This document shows, one piece after another, positions 22,203 to 33,955 of a stretch of 64,000 nucleotides of DNA (position 1 is its first letter; every line of letters starts with the position of its first letter). The translations under genes were made by a program, and so were the position numbers. The notes below the pieces were generated by a model. The model saw only the letters and a list, made by a program, of their open reading frames with translations. It searched no databases and had not been told where the DNA came from. Source of the DNA: Laetiporus sulphureus 93-53 (lineage: Eukaryota; Basidiomycota; Agaricomycetes; Polyporales; Laetiporaceae); NCBI RefSeq assembly GCF_001632365.1, contig NW_024468510.1:1368074-1432073 (forward strand), read 5' to 3'.

Positions 22203-25164
22203 ATGAAGTCGACGAATATTGAGCCGCGCACCCGAATCTTTGGTCCTGCTTCAACTGTGTCGCTTGCTGGCCCTATCATGAACACATCTGAAGATGTGCA
22301 ACCCAACGAAATGCGTCTGGCTCGCAAAGGGATCTCAAGTGTTCCCGCCATTCGACCTGCATCTTCCGCACATAGAGCTCAAAGCGCAGTAAGCCTGCAT
22401 TCCAGTGGTAGAAATCGTCAGACTTCTCTTGTCAATACGCCTGGTGAACATTTATAACAAATGGACCGTTCAGGTACAGTCAGCGGGTCGCGAGCGCCTA
22501 GAAGTCTGCATCGTCGCTTGCCGCGTAAAGGCAGTGAGCTTCAGTGCGCGAGACCTCGTCCACTAGATGCAGGGAAGTCCTTGAAGCAGTCAAAAATGCA
22601 GGATCCGGACGTTTTTATGTCGAATGCCGTGCAGTCGAGCAGCATGCATTCCACAAACGACTCTTCACAATCTGGGAAAAGCTCAAACGCGGACATGTTC
22701 ACGATGTGTTTCGATCTCCCACCTCATTGCCGGAAAGGTGCTCCTCTATGCCATCATTACCGTCGCGGCTGGTTCCAGCAACAGGTCAGGGCAATAGAGA
22801 ATGCGGGAGCTCGCGTCGTCGGCCATCAGTACATCGATACTGCAGTGCACTTTCATTGCAGCTCACTGGATTTCCAAGACACACCGGAGTCTCAGGTTGC
22901 ATTGAGGGGAACTCCTGCAACCCTGGACAACAATAAGCCTACAGAGTCCGCTGCCTTGTCAGTGTCAACGGTGCATGCACTGTCATTGGAGGCGCCTACA
23001 TTTGCCGGCATGGGCGGTCCCGCTATCCAAAGCGGAGAAGCTTTATGCCGGAAGGACGCCACGCGCGATAACCTAGTTAAAAACATGTCGAAAACTCAAA
23101 AGGTTGATCATGTGAGACGAACCACTGCGTAGGTCTACAAAGTTGCCTATGGCTGAGGTCTTATGTAGCTTCATGATCAGGAGCCATCATCAAACCTCCC
23201 TAGCGGGTCAAAAGCGTTCCTTTGACGGTTCAGGTGCGTCTGATCAGTAGCTTCATCGATGGAAGCAAGTTAAGGTTTGCAGTCACGAAGTCCTGGAGGG
23301 ATCAGCGACATAACGGATATACTATTCCGCCGAAAGCCTCGTCTTCTGGCCGGTACGAAGATGCAAAAGGACCGACATCTTCCTTGCAGCAAAGCATGGG
23401 ACAGAAGCATATCGCCGCTCCACTTTCGTTGCACAGAGCACATCCAATGGACGCTTCTGCGGCTTTGGAAGACCTGTCATCAAAGGGTCATCAGTCTGGG
23501 ACCACTTTCTCTCCTCACTGCGTGGAAGTACCAATGGTTGGCTCGAGGTCGAATTCCGACTTGGCGTCCCCACATCCTGGTTCTAGGAATAGTCGTCGAC
23601 ATGTCTTCCGGTCCGGAACTTTGGTACTCGCCCCCAGTGTTGCCAGTCCTTTGAATGCAATTCGCTCCTCCCGGATGGAACACTCTACACCACGAGTTTC
23701 ATCTAGCGCCTCCAAGCAAGATGCTGCGGATGGTTCTGCACGCTTCCACGGTACGATAACCGCTCCAGCAGATACAGATTCTGTCAACGGACGTCCGGGT
23801 CCGGCAGCTCGTGATTTGTCAATGTCTTCATGTTCGGATACCCTGACGCAAGCGCAACATGTGCTGACTACAGGGTCCCTATTAGCCAGTGTATCGGGGC
23901 CAAATGTTGAACAAGTCGTCAATGGCACTCGTGGTCATCGGGCCTTACTCGTGGAGGAGATAGTGCAACTTGAGAGAGGTACCTACGACAAGCCCAGGCG
24001 TTTATTGATTTCACCGGCGCTTGGCTTGTTAAGTATCACGCTGCAGGGAACAGTCGATCGGATCGAACGAGTACTTCCGAGGTGAGTATGGTTTGTTGAT
24101 AACCATCGTAGCTGGACTCAGCTTCTCCAGGCAGAAGCATGTGCTGCTCTCTGCGAACGGCGATTCTCGCCATGCTGTAGATGACGCGTGTCTCCTTCGC
24201 GCGACGAACGACGACGTAATCTTACTTGGTCATGCTCGCGATGAAGGTCAGCTTTCACTCGTCAAGCTGGACGGCGAGAAGGCGAGTCTTTCACTTCTTT
24301 GCTGCTCATGAGTGCTGAATATAACTAAACAGGTACATGAAGTATGTATGTTCGACCGACCGGTCCAAGGAAATAAGAGAGAAGGCATCAGTGCAGTATG
24401 TTCGATGCTGCAGCCTTTCGGATTTGCTACCGGCGGATACGATCATCGAATCCACATCTGGGACGTAAAGGACGATATGTCCATGCCGTCTCCTACGGAG
24501 CTACCCGTTAAGCATTCCTCCATGGTACAATCTCTCCTCCCGATCCGTGACACCAGTCATAAGTTGGTGTCAGCGGGCGCTGACTGCACCGTACATTTCT
24601 GGGACCTGTCATCAGAGCGAGTGGTCAATACGCTAAAGACCTCGAATGCGGTGTATCATGTTCACGAGGTGCTGTCGCCATTCTGCACCCTGTTGGAAGT
24701 GAGACGTCAGATTTTTTTAATTTGTATAAGATGCTAAACAGGTGCAGATCGCACATCGAGAGTTACAATTCGAGATTCGCGACCATCGCATGGCGCCCGT
24801 ACTGCCAGTGCAGAGGTTTGGATATGCCGCACCGAGATCTCACGGGCGATACGTGAAAGGCAAGTGGTAAGGGAATTCAATGATCTCTGACCTCACTGCG
24901 TCCGGTGCTCTCAGGTGACATACATCTCAATACGTTCACATGTGGCGACAGAAGTGGTACTGTGCGCCTATGGGACCTGCGGGATGTTAGCAAATGTTCA
25001 AATACCGTAAGTCGCTGCCGTATTCCCCATGGAGCACTGTTTACAGATGGGGTCTGTAGGTCCAATGTTTTTTTGATCGGCGCATCACACAAGTCATATA
25101 TGATGATGAGTACCTCGTAGCTTGCTCGGAAGATCATGAACTTGCATTCATTATGCATACATAA
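22203..25164 (+). CDS. WD40-repeat protein with long disordered N-terminal half (paralogue B)
   Basis: Transcribed divergently from paralogue A. The 3' exons are clear: HVLLSANGDSRHAVDDACLL, then a GC-AG intron at 24282-24332, then GFATGGYDHRIHIWDVK, HKLVSAGADCTVHFWDLS, VLPVQRFGYAAPRSHG, CGDRSGTVRLWDLRD and CSEDHELAFIMHT before TAA at 25162-25164. A long Ser/Thr-rich exon (about 23.2-24.1 kb) joins the previous one in phase through an intron opening at GTGAGACGA. The exons before about 22.8 kb are uncertain: frames change and I could not fix them, so the start at 22203 (MKSTNIEPRTRIFG) is a best guess. Weak similarity of the disordered part to A is only in style. Confidence 0.62.
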
Positions 25165-25441
25165 GTGAAGTAACGCCGTTCAGACTAATGACGCTAGGCC
25201 GTTTTGAGTCGCCATTGTACAAGTATGAACATCACACATTTAATTAGTTTATGACCTCCTTACATCGTTCAATCCTTGTACTTTATCCAATGAAGCATGA
25301 AATGTAGCCGAGAATCAAGAATCCAGCGTGGGAGATGCCGGCCGGCGCCAACAGCCTCCCGCTGGCTTCCGCCAATTCGGATTGCATGCCATCGGCGCGC
25401 CATGATTTCACTCAACTGCAGCTCTCCTTAGTCCACTGAGC

Positions 25442-25945
25442 ATGGACAGAGCGACCCGCAAACAAGACATGGAAACGGCCTATCAGGTGCAGTCCAAGGC
25501 TGGGGTTGTTGGTGCTGCGCGATTCACGGCCGTCGGGTTGGGACTAGTCATCCTCGCGCACTACACATGGCCCACGTTCCGGTCAGTGTGATACACTTGT
25601 TGTACATAGTCTTACACACTGATCCTAATGCTGGTTGCAGACGACAGACCTTGCCTTTCAAGGGCTTCCTAGTAACGATCTGTACGAACCTCCTTTCAAT
25701 GATTGTACCAAGCTCTCATATTTCCGACAGCTACCGTCTTTGGCCTGGTTTTGGGCGCAGAAAACGCGTTGCTCGTCCATGAGGCTGAAAAGCGTCTGAC
25801 AGAGTCTGCTATCCGCAAGCAGGCACGCATAGAGCTTGCACGGCGCGGGCTGGTGGCGACGGAGACGGAGATTGCAAAGTGGAAGGCTGAACGGTTCGCA
25901 GCGCAGCAAGCTCAAACTCAGTCGGAAACCGAAGCAAACCATTAA
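25442..25945 (+). CDS. small mitochondrial-type membrane protein, HIG1/Rcf2-like
   Basis: Three exons coding for about 120 residues. A short N-terminus (MDRATRKQDMETAYQVQ) precedes a first hydrophobic helix (FTAVGLGLVILAHYTWPTF). A basic loop (RRQTLPFKGFLV) and a second helix (STVFGLVLGAENALLV) follow, then a charged helical tail (RKQARIELARRGLVATE). Two close helices joined by a loop with LPFKGFLV recall the N-terminal part of Rcf2 and related HIG1-type proteins of the inner mitochondrial membrane that associate with respiratory supercomplexes. The match is by general resemblance only. Splices use GTCAGT and GTACGA donors. Confidence 0.7.
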
Positions 25946-26275
25946 TGACGCGCTCGCATTAACTGGGCATAGGATATATGAAGTGAGCAGAGAAACTGAC
26001 TTTGAATGCTTGTTTATTGATTGGACTTATGCACTTTGGACGTATGTATGATACAATCAAAGTTTTTCTTTCTGTACGATGTAGCAAGCGAGCTGTAATG
26101 CTAAGACTAGACAGACAAGCTGGCACAAGAACAAGAGAGTGGGGCGGGTTAATGTTCGAATCGACAAGTTGCTGGCTATCAGAGAAGGAGACAGTACGAT
26201 GCGGCGTCAAGAAAGGAGAATAAATATTGCATTGCTATGAATTCGACTCTGCTGATCCCTGAATTTCGGTTGTCA
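25946..26275. other. intergenic region between convergent genes
   Basis: Short 3' flanks of the HIG1-like gene and the C2-domain gene. Nothing else seen. Confidence 0.4.
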
Positions 26276-29075
26276 TCACCACCTTCCGTCACGTTCACCT
26301 AGAGGTGGGACGCTGTTGTAGGACTGCGCAGTGATAGGGGAAGACACGTAGCGCGGTTGAGGGTTGATCTGTGCGGGAGGACGCGGTGGAGGCCCTGGGT
26401 GAAATGTCTGGCTCAGATTGGCAGAAGGAAACGTGGAAACGGGTTCATAGTGGACATCGGATGGCATACTGGGCGGCGCTGGAGGCGGGGGCAGAGTATG
26501 ATAGGAGGGCTGGCTGGCTAAGCCCATCGGAGGTGGCGCTGGGAGACTTATGTGTCTTGATCTAGGCTGCAGGGGGACAGAAAGAGATGGCGTGCGTGGA
26601 AGAGAAGTTCTCGAATGCTGCGACTGGGGCAGCGGCGGTGAAGAGCGGGCCACTGGAAGCTGATTGTTCTGTACATACACTGGCCCACCTTCTGACGGAA
26701 GCGGCGGGGGAGGAGGGATAGAATCATATGGGTCACTAGGCGGATTTACCGGGTCTACTCTTGCGATGGAGCTCATTGACCGTGACTGCTCTGGATGGTT
26801 GTACACAGCCGAAGCCGATCCGTTAGGCTGCATGTACAATCCCAACTGACTGGAAGAAGTGTATGACCCAGAATTCCCTCTGCTGGGAACGCCACCGTTC
26901 GAGCTGAACGGCATAGATGCATTCGATGATGAATTATAAGATCCAGGCAGGCCCATGAGGGACGAGTTGTACGTCTGTGGCGGACTCCGCTGGACGTCAT
27001 ACATCCCGTTTTGTCCGTTTATAGAGCCAAAAGCCTGAGGAGGGCTTCGGGGTGTACCATATGACCCAAGCTGTCCTAGAGAGCCAGAACCGAATACTTT
27101 CGGAGGAGTACGCTGTGGATCATATATTCCTTGAGGCCCGCCGGGAGGCGGCACTGGCAATGACGTACGGCGTGGATGCGGCTGCCCATTTGTTGTCCCT
27201 GGTTGGGGTAAAGGACGCGAGGGAGGCGACGAGCGTCTGAAGGAGCCGTTCAGTGGCGGTGGCGGCGGAATATTGTCTAATGGCGGTGACGGCGAGGTTC
27301 GTGTAATTGGAAATGGTTCAGGAGGAGCGGAGTAAGAGTGGGGAGGTACAGACGGCGGCGGCGGAGGCACATATACTTCTTGGGATACATGCTGATGTGG
27401 AGGCGCTGATGCGGATGGTGCCGGTGGTACATGTTGCGTGGGGTACTGTACATATGACTGAGATGAGAAACCAGACGACACGGGAGGCTGGGGGAGAGAA
27501 TGGTGGTGCGAACGAGAAGGCGGCAGAGGCGCAAAGCCAGAAGACGTGACTGGCTGCGGCGGCAAGGTGGAAAAGCTGGAAGACGGGGTAGGATGATGTG
27601 ATGGTGGATATCCATAGGTCGACGGCGCCGCCGTGGCCGGTCCAGCAGCAAATCCAGACGATTGAGAGGGGTAAGACGAGAACGAGCCAAACCCGGAAGG
27701 TGCAGACGTCGGGATTGGCATGGGTATGGGCATGAAGCCCGACGAAGCGGCAGATACACCCTGCCTCGGGCCTGTCGGACGTGCAGATGCATGGAATGTA
27801 GACGGAGGCGCAGGTTCATACGGCGGCTGGTACGGTTCAGCTGGCACATGCTCCTGTTGATAGGAGACGGGCGCCGGCGGATCTGGCGCATTATAATGCG
27901 ATGGTGCACTGCCATCCAAATAGCTCCCCTGATGAAACCCGTGTTGGGAAGGCGTTTGAGAAAGAGCATCAGAGTAACCATGCGATGACGTAGGCCGTGG
28001 CAGATACCCTGGCTGCTGTGGCTGTGAGGACATCAGTGTCTGGCACTCGTTGCATGCGCAGCATAGTTCATGAGTACGTACTGGGAAGTTCAATCGTCCG
28101 TTGGCATGGTCGCCAACGCCCAAATCGGCAAACTCGGTGGCGACGCTTTCCACGTCTGTATGGCGAGTCCGGGAACTCTCATACGGTGGCACATAGAGGT
28201 CAAGGTTCGCGAATGAGGCCGATGGCCGCAGAGATCGAGGGATGTTTTCGAGCCTTAGGCTGTCGCGCATGTTACTGTTAGACGGCAGACGTCGAATCTC
28301 GTGCTGCACATCAAGCCCGCTATGCATCGATGGCTCCTCTGCAGGAACAAACGACCCAGGGCCACCGTACAGCTTCTTCGTTTTAGGTTTCGGGGTAACC
28401 TTCTTCAATGGTTCTGGCTCCTGTTTGCGGGATGAGAGTGAGAATAAATGCGGAAGGAAGTACACTCACGTTAGACCAGAACGTCATCTCAAGGTACACT
28501 TCACCACAGTACTTGTCCTTGTTCATCAAAACGAACCATTCTGGATGTAGAGGTCGGCTGTAGCCAGTGTTAAACTGCGAAAGACAGGAGGCTCACCATC
28601 CGTTTCGCCCTTCGTCAACACCTCGGTCAGGTCTGCGGTACAGTCTCCAATAAGGTCAGGTTCGCGAGGATCGTCGGCGTAGCAGGCGATGGCCATCGAT
28701 CGTCCGCCCTTGACTCTTGGTGGCCCCTTTGTACCACTCTTCGGCGGCAGCGGGGGCGGCACCCTATCGCTGGTATCGAACTGCGACGATGTCGCCTCGT
28801 CGTCGTCATCCTCCACGAGCGTGAACCGGAACTCCTCATCCCACTCTGGGTGCTGTCCTCCGCGTTTTATGGCCTTCGTTCTCCTCTTCTCTTCATTGAA
28901 AACGATGGAACAGAACGGATCTTGCTTGCCGATGTGCCTCTTGTTGGGCAAGTTCCTCTGTGGGTAGAATGTATTCAGCACTCTCTCCGTGATTCCTCGG
29001 GCGGCCAGCTACACACACCGCTTTCAGAACCACGACAACGAGCGTGCCAATCTCACGCGGATTGGTGGCGACCAT
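26276..29075 (-). CDS. C2-domain, proline-rich cytokinesis protein (Inn1/Fic1-like)
   Basis: N-terminal C2 domain followed by a very long proline-rich tail. The C2 domain begins MVATNPREIGTLVVVVLKA and continues over an intron with RNLPNKRHIGKQDPFC, GGQHPEWDEEFRFTLVED and LIGDCTADLTEVLTKGETD. It ends EWFVLMNKDKYCGEVYLEM after an intron whose acceptor is CATCCAG. The remaining roughly 700 residues, mostly in one exon, are full of PxxP and polyproline motifs (IPPPPPLPSEG), the kind bound by SH3 domains. Inn1 (budding yeast) and Fic1 (fission yeast) have this layout and act at the division site with Hof1/Cdc15 and Cyk3. The role here follows from the architecture. An in-frame ATG lies three codons upstream. 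Confidence 0.82.
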
Positions 29076-30906
29076 GAAGTGCAACGCTGGAATGCTACGT
29101 CTAGCTGGTTTGAGACCTCCTGCGTCTAGAAGGAGAGCAATGCAAGGGCTATAGTTCGGATGCGAAAAGGCGATGAGGAGGAATCTCTCTACATAAATAC
29201 TGAGGAAGGAGCGCTAGAAGTGCCTGATCTCTGAGCGAGTAGCGCGAACAGCCCGCCTGCGCCAAGCACGCCGCCGAATGGCCGGCCACGTGCGTCCCCC
29301 CCAATCCGTCTTGTCCTCCTCGGTCCAACGCCTCGTGTCTCGTCCATTTACGCGATTTCTAGCTTCCTGATTCATCTTTCCCCACGCAAGACTCAAGAGT
29401 TCGCACATATTGGTGTCGCTTAAACGTCGCGAACTGCGTAGGATCAAGTCATCGACAGACTGGATCAGTGATTACAGCGGTTCGACTGCGGTCTTGCTTT
29501 AGCGCAGTTTCACTCTCACTCGGTGTTCCTCGACCGTGGCGTCCGAAGCGCACTAATTCCGTCCGAAGAACTGGTCGAGGACCGATGAGCCTATGAGCCT
29601 ATCTGGTTCACTGCCATCTTCCGCTACCGATCGACCGTCCAGTGAACGCCGGTCGATTTGCCGCCAGCAGCTCGCTGTGACAGCCATGAACGCGGATGCT
29701 CACCTACGCAGTTATGACTCCGGTGTTATTGCAAAGCCAGACAGCCTGCATGATCATTCGTACGGCAGAGCGTACAGGCGAAGCGAGTCACTCCTTCACC
29801 GGTGATTTTGTCGAGTCACAGAACCTCCAGAAACAATCCATGTTGACACGACGTGGCCGGGTGACGACCAAGCGCGTCTATGAGACTGGTTTGACCTCGC
29901 CGTCTTGACCATGCCAACAAGCAGCTCAACGGGATCTGCCTGTCCCGCCGGTAACTTCGCTTGTGGCATTCGACTGCAGTCTGACTCGAGCTTGTTCGAT
30001 GATGGATCGATTGTTTCGCATGATCATTGCATTCGCAAGTACACTATAATTTCTGGAAAAGGCATCCGGCGCATCAGTTCGGATGTCGAATCAGCCGCAT
30101 AGTTACGCGAAAAACAACGCGGATCTCAACCTGTTGGAGGCATCCCGGGCCCGTTCGGCTTCATGTACAAAAGGCAGGTGACGGATCAAGCTTTTGCGAG
30201 AAGACACACTGACATAAACGGAATCTCTCCAAAGTGCATGCAAACCCAATTACAACCTGATCTGTGGGTGGGTAGAGTACCCATATATCACGGGCGCCTT
30301 ATGCAAGCTATATGCGCTTGAATTGCGGCGTTTTGGTTCGTCCTCCTCGGAAGATGTGCTTTGCGTGCTTGACTTATCTATTAGGTAGCCATATCCGTAG
30401 AGAACGCGCGTGGACGACACTACGATGGACGACACTACGATAAGTGTCATCGCTCGGCCGGTAGTGAGCAGTGGAGGTGCTCATCATCGTGATTGCTATC
30501 AAAACTCATTCCAGCCGATGGGATCATCGCCATAACGCAGGAGATAGCCTGAGGACCAACGCTTTCCGGCACAGTCGTGCTGTAAGTACTTGTTCCTGTC
30601 TGGTGGCTCGTCCAGTTTTCTAACGCGTTACCTGCCGCTCGCCAGCATTAGCGATATATGAAATAACGCCAGGTGTGTATGTCCAGCATTCATACTGTTG
30701 CTGAATGCAAAAGTAGGTGGCAAAGCAGCTCGAAAACGCGGGAATGGTTATGAAGCCGTGACCGTGTATCGATCACATGACCGCGTTTTCCAAGGATGCT
30801 GCTTCTAGGAATATAAACAGACACGCACAGCACCAAAGAAAGCTCGTCCATTAAGACTTGACATGTACATATAACTCAGAATATGCAATCGCCTCCTAGA
30901 ATCGGA
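29076..30906. other. intergenic region of about 1.8 kb
   Basis: The longest gene-poor stretch. I tested the short open frames on both strands and found none with domain signals or good splice partners. A perfect 15-base tandem duplication lies at 30411-30440. No tRNA-like cloverleaf was noticed. Confidence 0.45.
30411..30440. repeat. two perfect tandem copies of a 15-bp unit
   Basis: The unit tggacgacactacga occurs twice back to back (30411-30425 and 30426-30440) in otherwise unique intergenic DNA. It is probably a simple slippage duplication. Confidence 0.8.
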
Positions 30907-33349
30907 TTATCCAGGCACATACGGCACATCATCAGAAAAGATGAGATTCGGTTTGCGGTTCGCAAGATCAAGTAACATCTCAGCGAAATAGCTGTTCGCC
31001 CACGCGAACCAAGGCCTCGTGTATGAGCCCGTGTAGATGTTGATCGATTCGTGTATGAGACCCAGCCCGTCGGTGTTCTGACAGCATCAGTGGTCAGTCG
31101 ATGGCACCATGGCCATGGACATACTCACATTTGCGATGAGATACAGGTACTGCATAATTTCCTCGTCGTCGTCTGTGCCGTAAATTGCCGATATGAGTGC
31201 CATAGGCCTATTCACCATCTCAGCAATCCATCTGCTAGATGGTATATGCATGGAAGCTTACCATGGGTTCCACGCGTCCTCATGTGGGCCACTGTAACAG
31301 CGGATCGTCAATCTGGGCGAAATCATCCGAGACGATGAAACGTCACATACCCTATGCCACTGAAGTTCTTGCCGACGACGTAGTAGGGGTTGCCTCTGGA
31401 CATTAGTACCCGACGAGTCGCAATGTACGCCGGATGGCTCATATTGAGGAAGCCCAGGTAGGGCAGGGAGAGTAGGGACTGGATGCGCACATAAGGCTAT
31501 AGAACATTAAAGTAGTGTCGTCACGCGGACTCACTGGCACATTTGCATCGTCCATCACGTATCGTCCGCCAAACCCTGCGGACACGACGTTCAGCCATCC
31601 TATCTACAAATCATGGATTGACACACCATTGGTCTCGTACGCGAAGACGTTATTCGTCAGCTAAGGAGTTGTTCAGATAGTGAAGGAAGGGAGAAACGTG
31701 CCTCACTGACCGTGTGCTCCCAGATAGCGTCCGTGATGCTGCCTATGTATTGCCTAGCCAGTTGACTGATATTGCTTGCCATGCCCGCAGATTCAAGAGC
31801 ATCCGCAAGGTAACCCAGCTCCACCACAAGCATTGCATTCCCAGATGTGAGGAATGCTAGTAAGATTGATATAAAGAAGCGTTAGATCGTGACAAAAGCA
31901 CAACAGTGCCAGTACGCACCGAAGGTGCTCAGGTCATCTGAAGGCCTGTGCGACGTGCCAACGAGACCTGTATATGCTTTCGGCTCGCCATTGCCACCAT
32001 TGTTCACTGCACCCGGCAGAGAGCCAGCTTCGCCTGTCCAGTTGTAGTACGACACCAAGTTCCAATTCTCGTCAAATGTTGCCTGCGATTGTTCCCATAT
32101 CACTTGCAAGATCTGATCGATCGCCGCAAACCCTGATTTTTGCCAAGCAGTGTCGTCAACTCGTCAGAAATCTGCAAATATACTCCTGCAGCTCACAGTT
32201 GTCGTTCATGAACGAGGCATCGTTGGTATTTTGGTAGTAGGATCGAGACAGCTTCATGAATGAGCATAAGGAATCCAGTTCCCACTAGATGATTTTATTC
32301 AGTCAGACAAAGAAGCATACGGAGCCAGGTTCCATGCACCTTGCACTCATACACGGTTAGGTTATCCACCGGTCTGGGAAGCGCGATCAGACGGTTCAAC
32401 TGCCAATGCTCAGCACTACTCACGGATTGACCAGCACATCAATTGCCCAGTCGTTCACTGTTGGACTGAGGCCGCTCTCTGGAGGAGGCTGGAAGGCGCT
32501 ACAGTACGGGTACTGGGATATATATCGAGCCTCGTTGTTGATGACTGCCTTGACGAGTGCTGCAAGCTCCGGATCTATGGCAAGCAAAGAACGATATTGC
32601 GCTAGCTATATAGTCACCCTTCAGTAGAGCTGTACGCAAGGAGCCAAAGCTCGACACGGACCTGATTGCCGGTATCTCGCAACCATTGTGCACTACAGAT
32701 GGTGTCAGAGGTCAGAATTGATATAGCTTCAATCGGGAAGACTCGGCATACGTGATATCCTAAAAGCGTTGAGTAAAAGTAGTTCACTGAAAAAATCAAC
32801 TCACTCCTGTGATCACAAATGCAATATTCTCCGTCTCCACGGTGAAGTCAGCACACATGAGCGTACAAACAAGCCTCAACGTACCTCATTGTAATATTTG
32901 ATTGTGGTATCTAGCGTACAAGTTGTGGATATGACACGACAGCACATCATTCATGTAACTCACCCAGAGTATTCGGGAAAGTATTCTCGAATAAACGCGC
33001 GATATCAGGGTCCTTGAGGCGCGACGTCATGTCGCTAATCACTTTCTGCGATGCCACGAATCAGCATTAATCCAGCAAATGCATCCTCCGTACCGTACCT
33101 CGACTGCAGAGCTATTGAATGTGCGACACGCTGGAGTGGGACGCATATACGGCAAGGCCAGTGGACCAGAGGATGGATTGCCTTGCGGAGACTTTCCGTA
33201 GCACTCTGAATCAACAACTGGAGGACATCACTAGTTAAATAGCCCAGCTGCACCTGCGAGTATGTCGTATAGTCCGGACACTGTGCCGCGCCCATCGCCG
33301 CACACAGCGTGACAGCCACGCCGACCGAGGACGCGAACCCGAGCTTCAT
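30907..33349 (-). CDS. secreted GH125 exo-alpha-1,6-mannosidase
   Basis: Metal-independent alpha-mannosidase of the six-hairpin (DUF1237/GH125) type. Start ATG at 33349 with a signal peptide ([20 protein letters not shown]) and mature start near [10 protein letters not shown]. Many short exons follow. Recognisable pieces include [15 protein letters not shown], the family motif [12 protein letters not shown] (the Asp is the expected acid), [62 protein letters not shown] and [17 protein letters not shown]. It ends [14 protein letters not shown]. Several NxS/T sequons fit secretion. It probably trims alpha-1,6-linked mannose from fungal-type mannans. Reading frame continues throughout once introns are removed; no break seen. 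Confidence 0.88.
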
Positions 33350-33955
33350 CTTCACAAGACGCCAGACCACGTACGCGATACGGATAATTTCCGAGTGAAG
33401 AAACAAACGGCTAGTAGACTCTTCGAAAGTGCTGGGTTTCAAGGAGACAAACGCGTCGTTCCAAGTTGATAGGCGACTCCTCAAGAGATCTGGAACATAT
33501 ATCGCCTCCCCTCAGTTGGGAGCGGACGACGACAGCTCGGACCGGCTGAGTGTACCCATCGATATCAAAAGCCCATCCACGATAATATACCTCGAGCTTC
33601 GGGCTGAGCACGAGACGGCCCAGCTGACAGGCACAACACGCTGCGAAGAACCTGAAGATGGGAATGAGAACTCGCGCGGTCGCGATCACGTCGGACGCGT
33701 CGCGCTCACGTGCCTCGGCAACGTCTCTAAGGTCAGGTCAAAGTAGCGCTGCGGCGCGATCAAGGAATGCATAACAGCAGACAGGAGGAAGACATACACA
33801 GTAGATGAGAATGAGACTAAACACTACAGACGATGAGGAAGCGAGAAGCTGCAAATATCCAGAGGAGGAGGGGACAGAAGAGACAGGGAATGGCGAGGAA
33901 ACTAGCGATATTACTAGAACTATGATGCATATCCAATGTACAGCAAGAGCGAGCA
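33350..33955. other. intergenic region upstream of the GH125 gene
   Basis: About 600 bases containing the GH125 promoter and the downstream flank of the 34-36 kb gene. No coding signal. Confidence 0.4.

Noticed and set aside
27277..27981. Minus-strand frame of 234 codons rich in Arg, Leu and His
   Set aside because: It overlaps in another frame the proline-rich exon of the C2-domain protein.
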